A DNA stretch of 64,000 nt, from assembly GCA_031276295.1 (NCBI GenBank), contig JAISNI010000072.1, positions 1-64,000 of the forward strand, given 5' to 3'. Positions 36,829 through 44,839 of the stretch are shown here, in pieces. The stretch comes from Treponema sp. (lineage in GTDB: Bacteria; Spirochaetota; Spirochaetia; Treponematales; Breznakiellaceae). The translations under genes and the position numbers were made by a program. Under the pieces are notes generated by a model. The model did not search any database and was not told the origin of the DNA. It saw only the letters and a list, made by a program, of their open reading frames with translations. Positions within the stretch are counted from its first letter, which is position 1, and each line of letters begins with the position of its first letter.

Positions 36829-37890
36829 ATGAATAAGGGCGGAACCTTGAAAAAACGATTACCGGTACTCTGGTTTGGCGTGTGCGTACTGGTTTTTTCC
36901 TGCGCCAGCACGGGCGGGGGCGGTGTTTCCGTACCGCTGGATCAGGCCATACAGACGGCGGCGGGCGCTATCGACGGCGGCCTGGAAAAAGGCGTAAAAA
37001 TAGCGGCGCTTAACTTTAGTTCCCCTTCGGAACAGCTTTCCGGTTACGTGCTGGACGAACTGTCCGGCCACCTCGTGAACGCCAGGAATCTGGTGGTTGT
37101 TGACCGTACAGAGCTGGACCTGCTCCGGCAGGAAGAACAATTCCAGATGTCAGGCGAGGTAAGCGACGAATCCGCCCTTTCCATAGGGCAAAAGCTGGGC
37201 GCGCAGTTCATTGTGTCGGGCGGCCTCTCCAGCATGGGGAATGCATACCGTTTCAGGATACGGGTCCTGAACGTTGAAACCGCCGCGGTGGAAGCGTTTT
37301 CCGCTTCCGATTTGAGCGCAAAGGAGGAGAAGCTGGTCTACCTGCTTGCCGGCGCCAGGCCCGCCGCCGAAACCGCGTCTGTACCGCAAAGCCCCCGTTC
37401 CGCGCCCGCAAAAAAGTATCAGATCGGGGATACCGGCCCCGCCGGGGGCATCGTGTTTTTTGACAAGGGGGTATATGAGTCCGGCTGGCGTTATCTGGAG
37501 GCGGCTCCCCAGGATTTTCCCGCGGTACAGTGGGGCGCTTACGGAACCGTGGTGGGCGGAACCGATACAGGTATCGGCAGCGGAAAAGGGAATACGGAGC
37601 TTATTGTTCAAAAACTCAAAAAACTGGGGGAACAGGGCCGGGCGGCCCAGCTTTGCGCCGCCCTTGACGCCGGGGGTTATACGGACTGGTTCCTGCCCAG
37701 CAGGGATGAATTGAATTTGATGTATCAGAATCTCAAAAAAAAGAAATTGGGCGGATTTTTAAATGGATGGTACTGGTCCTCGTCGGAGAACAGTTATTAT
37801 TACGCGTGGTATCAGAGCTTCAGCGATGGCAGCCAGTCCAACTACGACAAGGATAATCCGGATTCGGTTCGGGCCGTCCGGGCTTTTTAA
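36829..37890 (+). CDS. CsgG/LpoB-like lipoprotein with DUF1566 C-terminal domain
   Basis: ATG 36829 lies five bases after GGAGGG; an upstream GTG (36823) overlaps the site. The 353-residue protein has a lipoprotein signal (LVFSCAS), a CsgG/LpoB-like domain (about 45-175: VKIAALNF, VVVDRTELDLLRQEE, GAQFIVSGG), then a DUF1566 domain (about 190-353: GDTGPAGGIVFFD, YTDWFLPSRDELNLMY, WYWSSSE). DUF1566 has a C-type-lectin-like fold. The C-terminus, rich in Tyr, Ser and Asn codons ending in C or T before VRAVRAF, looks like the variable segment of diversified proteins, but no template or reverse transcriptase is in the window. Probably an outer-surface or periplasmic lipoprotein. Confidence 0.88.
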   Translation: MNKGGTLKKRLPVLWFGVCVLVFSCASTGGGGVSVPLDQAIQTAAGAIDGGLEKGVKIAALNFSSPSEQLSGYVLDELSGHLVNARNLVVVDRTELDLLRQEEQFQMSGEVSDESALSIGQKLGAQFIVSGGLSSMGNAYRFRIRVLNVETAAVEAFSASDLSAKEEKLVYLLAGARPAAETASVPQSPRSAPAKKYQIGDTGPAGGIVFFDKGVYESGWRYLEAAPQDFPAVQWGAYGTVVGGTDTGIGSGKGNTELIVQKLKKLGEQGRAAQLCAALDAGGYTDWFLPSRDELNLMYQNLKKKKLGGFLNGWYWSSSENSYYYAWYQSFSDGSQSNYDKDNPDSVRAVRAF

Positions 37891-37957
37891 CACTTGAGCC
37901 CTTTAACCCTTTTATTCCCGCCGTAAGGCGGGCGAAAAAATTTTTGTTCGGAAGGCC

Positions 37958-38027
37958 GGGCGCATACCCCGCCGAACCTTATGTTCGGCGGGGTATGCGC
38001 CCGCTCCTGGTTTCTTCATTTTTTTTG
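37958..38027 (+). terminator. Terminator with a perfect 20-bp stem
   Basis: The arms at 37958-37977 and 38083-free span 37983-38002 are perfectly complementary over a five-base loop (CTTAT); a run of eight Ts follows within about 20 bases. A smaller hairpin CCCGCC-GTAA-GGCGGG (around 37919-37934) lies closer to the stop codon of the DUF1566 gene. Confidence 0.7.
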
Positions 38028-38065
38028 AATAACCGCCACTCGACTTTTACCCGTATTTTATATAT

Positions 38066-38071
38066 TATAAT
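38066..38071 (+). promoter_or_regulatory. -10 element of ptsI, suggesting a leaderless transcript
   Basis: A perfect TATAAT is followed after five bases by the ptsI ATG (38077). Transcription would start at or next to the A of the start codon, and no ribosome site exists between. A weak -35 (TCGACT or TTTTAC) lies upstream. Confidence 0.5.
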
Positions 38072-38076
38072 GACAG

Positions 38077-39819
38077 ATGAAAAAATTTATAGGTATTCCC
38101 GCTTCCCCGGGAATTGTTATAGGAAACGCGTTTCTGTATCTGGAAAATGAAAACGGTGAGATTCCGCGTTACGGCATAAAGAAGAATCAGGTTGACTCCG
38201 AATGGAAGCGCCTCCTCTCGGCCTTTGAAGAAGCGGCGGACGAGATCCGGGGTTTGCAGGAAAAGGCGGAGATCGAGATAAGCAGGGAACAGGCGGCCAT
38301 ATTCGCGGCCCACCTTCTTATGCTGGAGGATGAGGAACTGCTCGGCGAGATACAGGAACGGCTTAAAACGGAGTGCCAGAATATCGAGTGGGTATTCTGG
38401 CATATAACCCATGATCTGTCGCAGAAACTGATGGCCGCCGCCGATCCCTATCTGCGTGAACGGGCGGTGGATATAGCCGATATATCCCGCAGGGTCCTGA
38501 ACATCCTGCTCAAAATAAAAAAATTCTCCCTGGCCGATCTTAACCGCGATGCCGTCCTGGTCGTCCACGATCTTCTGCCCTCGGATACGCTTACCATGAA
38601 CAAAGAACGGGTTAAGGGCCTGGTTATGGACGTAGGCGGCCGTACCTCGCATACCGCCATTCTGGCGCGCGCCTTCGAGATACCGGCGGTGCTGGGGCTT
38701 TCCAACATCACCCGCGAGATACAAAACGGGGAAAAAATCGTGATGGACGGCGCTTCCGGGGTCGTGATCATAGAGCCGGACAGGGCCGCTCTCAAACAGT
38801 ACGAAAACGCTCTGGGCCGGTACAAAAAAATGGTGGCGGGTTTCTCCTTAATGCGGGATCTTCCGCCTGAAACAAGGGACGGGTACCGTGTACGGCTTAT
38901 GGCGAACATAGAGATCCCCGATGAGGCCGGGACCGTCCTTAACTACGGCGCCGAGGGGATAGGGCTGTACCGTTCGGAATTCCTCTTTATTTCGCCCGGA
39001 AAGACGGCCGAGGAGGAGGAACAGTACCGCGCATATTCCGGCGTACTCAAGGCTATGGGGAATCTGCCGGTAACGATACGGACCGTGGACGTGGGGGGCG
39101 ACAAGATCATCCCCGAATTGCAGAACACGGACGAAAAAAACCCCCTGCTGGGCTGGCGGGCCGTCCGTTTCTCCCTGGCCCATCCTGAAATATTTAAAAC
39201 ACAGCTAAGGGCCATACTCCGTTCCAGCGTTGAAGGGAATGTGCGGGTTATGTTCCCCATGATCTCCGGCATTGAAGAACTGGAACTGGCCCTGGGCCTG
39301 TGGGAAGAGGCCAAAGCCGAGTGCCGTACACGGGGGCAGGCTTTTGCGGGCGATATTCCCGTGGGAACCATGATAGAGATACCCTCCGCCGCCGTAAGCG
39401 CGGATATTCTGGCTGAAAAATCAGATTTTTTCTCCATCGGAACCAACGATCTTATCCAATATACCCTCGCCGTAGACCGCAGCAACGAAAAGGTAACCTA
39501 CCTTGCCCAGCCGTCCCATCCCGCCGTGCTCCGCCTCCTTAAAACGACGATAGACGCCGCCCACCAAAGGGGCATACCGGCGGCCATGTGCGGAGAAATG
39601 GCCGGCGATGCCGATATGAGCCCCCTGCTCCTGGGGCTCGGCCTTGACATATTCAGCATGAACGCTTCGGCCATTCCCGCGGTTAAGCGGGTTATCCGCG
39701 GCGCAAGCATGGAAAGCTGCCGGGCCCTGGCGGAAGAAGCCCTGAAGCGCCGGTACACTCAAGAGGTAAACGCGCTGCTGGAAGAATGGCGGGAGCGTGA
39801 AGAAGAAAAGGCCGAATGA
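38077..39819 (+). CDS. ptsI: Phosphoenolpyruvate-protein phosphotransferase (PTS enzyme I)
   Basis: A 580-residue enzyme I, normal length. It takes phosphate from PEP and passes it to HPr. Domains: N-terminal HPr-binding helical domain with swivelling phosphohistidine domain (active His in GGRTSHTAILAR, about residue 191) and C-terminal PEP-binding barrel (GIGLYRSEFLF, FSIGTNDLIQY, active Cys in PAAMCGEMAGD). No HPr or enzyme II genes are near, so in this organism it may serve regulation as much as sugar uptake. The ATG follows a -10 box directly and lacks a Shine-Dalgarno site. The next gene starts 34 bp after its stop. Confidence 0.96.
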   Translation: MKKFIGIPASPGIVIGNAFLYLENENGEIPRYGIKKNQVDSEWKRLLSAFEEAADEIRGLQEKAEIEISREQAAIFAAHLLMLEDEELLGEIQERLKTECQNIEWVFWHITHDLSQKLMAAADPYLRERAVDIADISRRVLNILLKIKKFSLADLNRDAVLVVHDLLPSDTLTMNKERVKGLVMDVGGRTSHTAILARAFEIPAVLGLSNITREIQNGEKIVMDGASGVVIIEPDRAALKQYENALGRYKKMVAGFSLMRDLPPETRDGYRVRLMANIEIPDEAGTVLNYGAEGIGLYRSEFLFISPGKTAEEEEQYRAYSGVLKAMGNLPVTIRTVDVGGDKIIPELQNTDEKNPLLGWRAVRFSLAHPEIFKTQLRAILRSSVEGNVRVMFPMISGIEELELALGLWEEAKAECRTRGQAFAGDIPVGTMIEIPSAAVSADILAEKSDFFSIGTNDLIQYTLAVDRSNEKVTYLAQPSHPAVLRLLKTTIDAAHQRGIPAAMCGEMAGDADMSPLLLGLGLDIFSMNASAIPAVKRVIRGASMESCRALAEEALKRRYTQEVNALLEEWREREEEKAE

Positions 39820-39840
39820 GAAAAGCAGAACCATGATTTT

Positions 39841-39850
39841 AGGAGGTGAT
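39841..39850 (+). promoter_or_regulatory. Ten-base perfect Shine-Dalgarno that fixes the der start
   Basis: AGGAGGTGAT is the full complement of the usual 16S rRNA 3' end. It precedes TTG 39854 by three bases (about nine from GGAGG), and so decides for a TTG start over the upstream GTG 39797 and ATG 39833. Confidence 0.75.
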
Positions 39851-39853
39851 TTT

Positions 39854-41215
39854 TTGGAATTCGATCCTGAACTAAAGTACCGCAACCTTCCTGTGGTTGT
39901 GCTGGCCGGAAGGCCGAATGTTGGAAAATCGACCCTCTTCAACCGGCTGCTCCATAAGCGCAGGGCCATCACCGATCCTACGCCGGGGGTTACGCGGGAT
40001 CCGGTGGCGATGGACGCCTTTATTGCCGGCAAGCCCCTCCGCCTTGTCGATACCGGCGGTTTCAAGCTCGACCGCGACGGGGACGAGGGGCTGGACGATC
40101 TTGTGGCGGCCAAGACCCTGCAAACCCTGGAAAAGGCCGATCTTATCATCCTGATACTGGAAGCCGGCGCCCTGACCCGCGAGGATGAGGAATTCATCGA
40201 ATTTCTAAGGCCGTACCGGGACCGTCTTCTTGCCGTGGTAAACAAGACCGAGGGGGGCAGGCTTGAAAGCGAGGCCTGGAATCTCCTTGCCTGCGGTTTT
40301 GAAAGGGTCTGGATGATTTCCGCGGAGCACGGCGATAATGTGGGGCTTCTGGAGAACGCGATTATCGAACGCGTGGACTTTTCCCGCGTTGAAGTTGACG
40401 AAGGCAAAAGGCCCATACGCATAGCCCTTCTGGGCAAGCCCAATACCGGCAAGTCCACCCTTTCCAACAGGCTGACCCAGTCGGACGCCTCCCTGGTAAG
40501 CGAGATTCCCGGTACAACCCGCGATGTGGTTGAAGGCATTTTCCGTTATAAAAACAGGACGTTTCAGGTTCTTGATACCGCGGGTATCAGACGGAAGAGC
40601 AAAGTTACCGAAGACATTGAGTATTACTCGGTGAACAGGGCCATTAAAGCCATAGACAATGCGGATATTGTTTTTCTTCTTATCGACGCGCAGGAAGGGC
40701 TTTCGGAACAGGATAAGAAGATAGCCGCGCTTGCCCACGACAAGGGCAGGGGCATTATCCTTGTCCTCAATAAATGGGATACCATGCCCACGGTAAAGAA
40801 TACCTTCCAGGCCGTCTCCGATCACATACGCTTTAGTTTCGGCAAGATGGAATATGCCCCCATAGTACCGATAAGCGGCCTGGACGGAAGCGGCGTGGAG
40901 AAACTTCTGGATACCGGCATACGCATGTACGCCCAGCTTGAAACACAGACCGAAACCGCCGCCTTAAACCAGGCCCTGGAAGGCTGGCTTGCCGAGAATC
41001 CGCCTCCTTTCGGCCCCAGAACCCGCTTTAAGATACGCTATGCGGTCCAAAGCTCGGCCAATCCGGTTAAATTCATCTTTTTTGTATCAAGGCCCCAGGC
41101 GGTCGGCGAACCCTATCTATCCTACCTGAAAAACAAGATACGCAAAACGCTGGGCTTCTCCCAGATTCCGGTTGCCATAGAGCTGCGTCCTTCGCGGAAG
41201 GAACGCGGCGCATGA
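39854..41215 (+). CDS. der: Ribosome-assembly GTPase Der (EngA)
   Basis: A 453-residue double-GTPase needed for 50S subunit maturation. First G domain: AGRPNVGKST, then G3 DTGGF and G4 NKTE (the usual NKxD has Glu instead of Asp). Second G domain: GKPNTGKST, DTAGIRRKSK, NKWD, followed by the KH-like C-terminal domain. TTG start chosen by the perfect ribosome site. The ptsI stop lies 34 bp upstream, and the MerR gene overlaps its stop by ATGA. Confidence 0.95.
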   Translation: MEFDPELKYRNLPVVVLAGRPNVGKSTLFNRLLHKRRAITDPTPGVTRDPVAMDAFIAGKPLRLVDTGGFKLDRDGDEGLDDLVAAKTLQTLEKADLIILILEAGALTREDEEFIEFLRPYRDRLLAVVNKTEGGRLESEAWNLLACGFERVWMISAEHGDNVGLLENAIIERVDFSRVEVDEGKRPIRIALLGKPNTGKSTLSNRLTQSDASLVSEIPGTTRDVVEGIFRYKNRTFQVLDTAGIRRKSKVTEDIEYYSVNRAIKAIDNADIVFLLIDAQEGLSEQDKKIAALAHDKGRGIILVLNKWDTMPTVKNTFQAVSDHIRFSFGKMEYAPIVPISGLDGSGVEKLLDTGIRMYAQLETQTETAALNQALEGWLAENPPPFGPRTRFKIRYAVQSSANPVKFIFFVSRPQAVGEPYLSYLKNKIRKTLGFSQIPVAIELRPSRKERGA

Positions 41216-41532
41216 CCTATTCCATCGGCGAGCTGGAACGCCTTCTGCGGGTTAAGATCCATGTTATCCGCTATTGGGAAAAGGAAATTCCCCTTATCCA
41301 GCCTAAAAGGGACGGCCAGGGCAGGCGGGCCTATTCAAACCGCGACCTGCAACTATTCCTCCGCCTCAAGTACCTGCTCTACGACCGCCGTTTTACCGTT
41401 GAAGGGGCGCGGGAACAGCTTTTCCGCGAACTTGCGGGCGAGAGGCAGGACCTCCGCTCCCAAATTGCCGACCTCCGCTCCGGCCTGCTGGATCTTTACT
41501 TTATAGTCCGGCGCGTCAAGACCGATGTTTAG
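41212..41532 (+). CDS. Small MerR-family transcription regulator
   Basis: A 106-residue protein with one MerR-type winged helix-turn-helix (YSIGELERLLRVKIHVIRYWEKEIPLIQP) followed by a short dimerisation helix. No effector domain and no metal-binding cysteines, so it belongs to the small MerR-like group. Overlaps the der stop by four bases, and the next gene starts 8 bp after its stop. Confidence 0.9.
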   Translation: MTYSIGELERLLRVKIHVIRYWEKEIPLIQPKRDGQGRRAYSNRDLQLFLRLKYLLYDRRFTVEGAREQLFRELAGERQDLRSQIADLRSGLLDLYFIVRRVKTDV

Positions 41533-41540
41533 GGGCCGCC

Positions 41541-42812
41541 GTGATATTCCCCCATCTTGACGCGGAAACCCGCCGTGCGCTTGAAGGCTTCCTCCGCCTT
41601 ATCGACAGGACCTTCCCCCTACCCCGCCGCCGTGCGGGCAGCCTGCCCCGCGACATTGCGGAACTTTCCCGCCTTTTCACCGGCGCCCGCGGCGAACGTA
41701 CCGTAACCTACCTGGGAAAGCCCGCCTTCCTCTCGGCCTATCTGCGCTACTTCCTGCCCTGGAACCTCTACCGCCTCTGCCGTTTGCTCCCCGGCCTTGT
41801 CCTGCCCCTCGAAGACGGCGACGCGGTTACGGACCTGGGTTCCGGCCCCCTGAGCCTGGCCCTGGCCCTCTGGATTTCGAGGCCCGATCTCCGCGGCCTC
41901 CGCCTTGAATTCCGCTGCATAGACCATACCGCCACGGTCATGCGGGCGGGGAAAAAACTCTTTGAGGCTTTGGCCGGAGGTGATTGTCCCTGGATACTCC
42001 GCCTGGAGCGGAATTCCCTGGGGGGAAGAGCGGGAAAAGCCCCAATCGTTTGGAAAGGCCCGTCCGCGGAAGAAAAACAGCCCGCGGGGAAGGACGCGCG
42101 CCGGCAGGAGAAGCCCGCCCGCCTTGTAACGGCGGTGAACGTGTTCACGGAGCTTGGCCAAAACATACCCGCCGCGGACGGCGGAGGGCTCAAACGTTTC
42201 GCGGAAAAGAGCTTTAAGACGCTTACAAGTTACCTCGCGGACACCGGGTATCTCCTGGCCGTTGAGCCCGGGAATCCGCAGGGCGGGGCCTTTATTGCAG
42301 GGCTGCGGGGCGCCCTTATTGAAAGCGGCGGTTCCGTTCTTGCGCCCTGTCCCCACGCCCAGCCCTGCCCCTTCCCCGGCGGCAAGGCCCCGCGGCGGGA
42401 ACGGCGGACGGAAGGACGGGGTAAGGGTAAGTGGTGCCACTTCGCCTTTAGTACCGAAGAAGCCCCCGCCGCCCTGCGCACCCTCTCCTCCCGTGCGGGG
42501 CTGCCCAAGGAACGGGCCGCCCTGAGCTTCCTCTTTGCTGGCCTTGGGGGCCAGGAAGGGCCGGAACCGGAGGCTTTGACGGGCGGCCTGCGCCTACGCG
42601 TTATTTCGGACGCGTTCCCCCTGCCGGCGGCCGGTGGCGCTCCCGCCGCACGGGACGCGCGTTTCGGAAGGTACTGCTGCTCGGAGCAGGGCATGGCGCT
42701 TTTAACCGGCAAAAGATCCGCCCTTGAAAAAGCCGAATCAGGCGCGCTGTTTAAAGCTGCCTGCACGGGGGCGCGCGATCCCAAAACCGGCGCGGTGATT
42801 GCGGAGATCTAA
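41541..42812 (+). CDS. Rsm22-like SAM-dependent methyltransferase
   Basis: A 423-residue protein starting at GTG, very rich in GC. A Rossmann methyltransferase motif I is visible in VTDLGSGPLSLALALW (about residues 95-110), preceded by LPWNLYRLCRLLP. The arrangement, with a Ser/Arg-rich C-terminal half, resembles Rsm22-type ribosomal small-subunit methyltransferases, consistent with its position after der. Assignment is tentative because the C-terminal cysteine cluster normally used for identification is only partly recognisable. Confidence 0.65.
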   Translation: MIFPHLDAETRRALEGFLRLIDRTFPLPRRRAGSLPRDIAELSRLFTGARGERTVTYLGKPAFLSAYLRYFLPWNLYRLCRLLPGLVLPLEDGDAVTDLGSGPLSLALALWISRPDLRGLRLEFRCIDHTATVMRAGKKLFEALAGGDCPWILRLERNSLGGRAGKAPIVWKGPSAEEKQPAGKDARRQEKPARLVTAVNVFTELGQNIPAADGGGLKRFAEKSFKTLTSYLADTGYLLAVEPGNPQGGAFIAGLRGALIESGGSVLAPCPHAQPCPFPGGKAPRRERRTEGRGKGKWCHFAFSTEEAPAALRTLSSRAGLPKERAALSFLFAGLGGQEGPEPEALTGGLRLRVISDAFPLPAAGGAPAARDARFGRYCCSEQGMALLTGKRSALEKAESGALFKAACTGARDPKTGAVIAEI

Positions 42813-42830
42813 CAGCCTGTTGCACTTGTA

Positions 42831-42858
42831 GATTTTTTGCATATTCATGCAAAAAATC
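42831..42858. terminator. Bidirectional terminator between convergent genes
   Basis: GATTTTTTGCAT and ATGCAAAAAATC are perfect 12-bp arms around a four-base loop. Because the stem itself carries T6 and A6 runs it can serve both the methyltransferase gene and metY. A second short hairpin (CCCGA-TTA-TCGGG) follows. Confidence 0.72.
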
Positions 42859-42882
42859 CCGATTATCGGGGCTGCGCGGACA

Positions 42883-42898
42883 TTCCGTCCGATTACAC
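42883..42898 (+). repeat. Short repeat flanking metY, copy 1
   Basis: TTCCGTCCGATTACAC. A copy with one difference lies upstream of metY at 44385-44400, in the same orientation. Both are followed by CCCTCC / GGAGGG-type inverted sequence, so they may belong to one dispersed repeat family. Confidence 0.45.
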
Positions 42899-42967
42899 CC
42901 TCCCCCGTAAACCCGTGGGAGGGTTCCCGTGTTTAATACCCCGCGCCGCCTGATCTGTTGAGATTGC

Positions 42968-44281
42968 CTACCCTCCAAAAGCCTGTTCAAGATCGGCAAT
43001 AATATCCTTGATATTCTCCGTTCCTATGGAAAGACGGATGGTGTTCGGCTTGATGCCCTGCTCAAGAAGTTCCGCTTCGGTGCACTGGGAATGGGTGGTG
43101 GTTGCCGGATGGATGACAAGGGACTTAACATCGGCGACATTAGCCAAAAGGCTGAATATCTGCAAGCGGTCGATGAACTCGTGGGCTTCCCTGACGCCGC
43201 CCTTGATCTCGAAGGTAAAGATGGAACCCGCCCCATTGGGGAAGTACCTCTTGTAAAGGGCATTGCTGGGATCGTCGGGCAGGCTGGGATGGTGCAGCTT
43301 CTCTACCTTGGGATGCTTTTTAAGATAGTCCAGCACCTTGAGGGTATTTTCCACATGGCGTTCGACACGCAGGGACAGGGTCTCTACCCCCTGGAGCAGG
43401 AGGAATGCGTTAAAGGGGGAAATTGCGGCGCCGGTATCGCGGAGCAGAATTGCACGTATCTTTACCGCAAAGGCCGCCTTGCCGACGGCCTTGGTAAAGG
43501 AAATGCCGTGATAGCTGGGGTTAGGCTGGGTAATTGAGGGGAACTTCCCGCTGGCTTCCCAGTCGAAGGCGCCTGAATCCACGATGACGCCGCCCAGGGT
43601 GGTGCCGTGCCCGCCCAGGAATTTGGTGGCCGATATTACCACGATGTCCGCGCCGTAATCAAAGGGCCGGATAAGAAAAGGTGTGGTAAAGGTATCGTCA
43701 ACTACAAGCGGAATCTTGTGGGTGTGGGCCAGTTTGGCAACCGCTTCAATGTCAATTATGTTGGAATTAGGATTGCCCAGCGTTTCGATAAAAATCGCCT
43801 TGGTATTGGGCTGTATTGCCTTGGCAAAAGCCTCCGCGTGATCCTTGGCGCCCGGCTCCTCCGGGTCCACAAAGGTAGTCGTGATCCCGTACAGGGGCAG
43901 GGTATGGGCCAGCAGGTTGTAGGTTCCGCCGTAAATGGTCTTGGCGGAGACTATATGATCCCCCGCCTGGGCCAGGTTGAGAAAGGTATAGGTTACCGCC
44001 GCCGCGCCCGAAGCAAGGGCCAAAGCCGCGACGCCGTTTTCCAGTGCGGCAACCCGCCTTTCCAGCACGTCCTGGGTGGAATTGGTAAGGCGTCCGTAGA
44101 TATTCCCCGCATCGCTCAGGTTGAAACGCGCCGCAGCGTGCGCGGAATTGTGGAACACATAGGACGTAGTCTGATAGATAGGTACGGCACGGGCATCGGT
44201 TACCGGATCGGGCTCTTCCTGTCCGACGTGCAGTTGTTTTGTCTCAAAGGCCCATTTATCCGTATCGGTCTTCTTTGCCAT
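42968..44281 (-). CDS. metY: O-acetylhomoserine sulfhydrylase (aminocarboxypropyltransferase)
   Basis: A 437-residue PLP enzyme that makes homocysteine from O-acetylhomoserine and sulfide. Family features: YGRLTNSTQDVLERR near the N-terminus, VVDDTFTTPFLIRP, PLP lysine in SATKFLGGHGTTLGG, and the C-terminal ATTTHSQ segment. Cytoplasmic tetramer in homologues. RBS GAGGAG precedes ATG. It has a near-perfect sigma-70 promoter with an inverted repeat at the transcription start, so expression is probably strong but repressible. Confidence 0.94.
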   Translation of the reverse strand: MAKKTDTDKWAFETKQLHVGQEEPDPVTDARAVPIYQTTSYVFHNSAHAAARFNLSDAGNIYGRLTNSTQDVLERRVAALENGVAALALASGAAAVTYTFLNLAQAGDHIVSAKTIYGGTYNLLAHTLPLYGITTTFVDPEEPGAKDHAEAFAKAIQPNTKAIFIETLGNPNSNIIDIEAVAKLAHTHKIPLVVDDTFTTPFLIRPFDYGADIVVISATKFLGGHGTTLGGVIVDSGAFDWEASGKFPSITQPNPSYHGISFTKAVGKAAFAVKIRAILLRDTGAAISPFNAFLLLQGVETLSLRVERHVENTLKVLDYLKKHPKVEKLHHPSLPDDPSNALYKRYFPNGAGSIFTFEIKGGVREAHEFIDRLQIFSLLANVADVKSLVIHPATTTHSQCTEAELLEQGIKPNTIRLSIGTENIKDIIADLEQAFGG

Positions 44282-44308
44282 AGTTATTCTCCTCGTTAAA
44301 CTTAGTTA

Positions 44309-44331
44309 ATACTTATTAATCTTATAAGTAT
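44309..44331 (-). promoter_or_regulatory. Operator-like inverted repeat at the metY start site
   Basis: ATACTTAT and ATAAGTAT are perfect 8-bp arms with a seven-base spacer, immediately downstream of the -10. Outer bases (TAGT / ACTA) extend the symmetry imperfectly. A repressor for sulfur-amino-acid genes would be the natural candidate; I cannot name one. Confidence 0.55.
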
Positions 44332-44337
44332 ACTAGG

Positions 44338-44366
44338 ATTATACATCAAATAAAAAAAAATGTCAA
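44338..44366 (-). promoter_or_regulatory. Consensus sigma-70 promoter of metY
   Basis: On the minus strand TTGACA (44366-44361), 17 bp, TATAAT (44343-44338): both hexamers match consensus exactly with optimal spacing. The spacer contains nine Ts. Confidence 0.85.
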
Positions 44367-44384
44367 GAGAGAAAAATACAGACC

Positions 44385-44400
44385 TTCCGTCCGATTATAC
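44385..44400 (+). repeat. Short repeat flanking metY, copy 2
   Basis: TTCCGTCCGATTATAC, one mismatch from copy 1 at 42883, same orientation; followed by an imperfect CCGG...CCGG palindrome. Confidence 0.45.
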
Positions 44401-44486
44401 ATTTCCCTGCGAACCGGAGGGGTATTATACCGGATTTTCACCTGAGGCGGTTAGAAAAAATTTTCGGCGAAAAGTTAAAACGGCTC

Positions 44487-44711
44487 CTACCGTTCGCGGT
44501 AGATGATCCTTCCCCGGCTTAAATCGTAGGGGGAAAGCGCTATCCGCACCCGGTCACCGGGCACAATGCGGATATAGTGTTTACGCATCTTACCCGAAAG
44601 ATGGGCCAGGATAAGATGGCCGTGCTGGTTATCAAGTTCGACTCTAAACATGGTATTGGGGAGGGCTTCCTTGACCACTCCTTCCACCTCAATTGCTTCT
44701 TCTTTAGCCAC
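44487..44711 (-). CDS. infA: Translation initiation factor IF-1
   Basis: A 74-residue S1/OB-fold protein of standard length ([39 protein letters not shown]), which binds the ribosomal A site during initiation. It starts at GTG 12-13 bp after AAGGAG. It is separated from the GTPase operon by a promoter on the same strand. Confidence 0.96.
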   Translation of the reverse strand: MAKEEAIEVEGVVKEALPNTMFRVELDNQHGHLILAHLSGKMRKHYIRIVPGDRVRIALSPYDLSRGRIIYRER

Positions 44712-44730
44712 ATATACTCCTTGTATTATA

Positions 44731-44759
44731 ATAATATATCATAGCTCTACAAATTGCAA
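44731..44759 (-). promoter_or_regulatory. Probable infA promoter
   Basis: On the minus strand TTGCAA (44759-44754) and TATTAT (44736-44731) are 17 bp apart, 20 bp before the start codon; a second TATAAT overlaps slightly downstream. Confidence 0.5.
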
Positions 44760-44839
44760 GACCCCGCGTTGCATTCTCGGTGTAATAACGAAGACGGGAC
44801 GGCCTTTACCTGCCGGCTGTAAACAAGGCGGAACAGATC

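Noticed and set aside
39421-40539. 372-codon minus-strand open frame
   Set aside because: It spans ptsI and der, both clear genes on the other strand; the translation is Ser/Arg-rich low-complexity shadow.
10062-42830. ACAAGCGCAACAGGCT near 10062 resembling the complement of 42811-42830
   Set aside because: A 16-base match with one difference is expected by chance several times in a window of this size.
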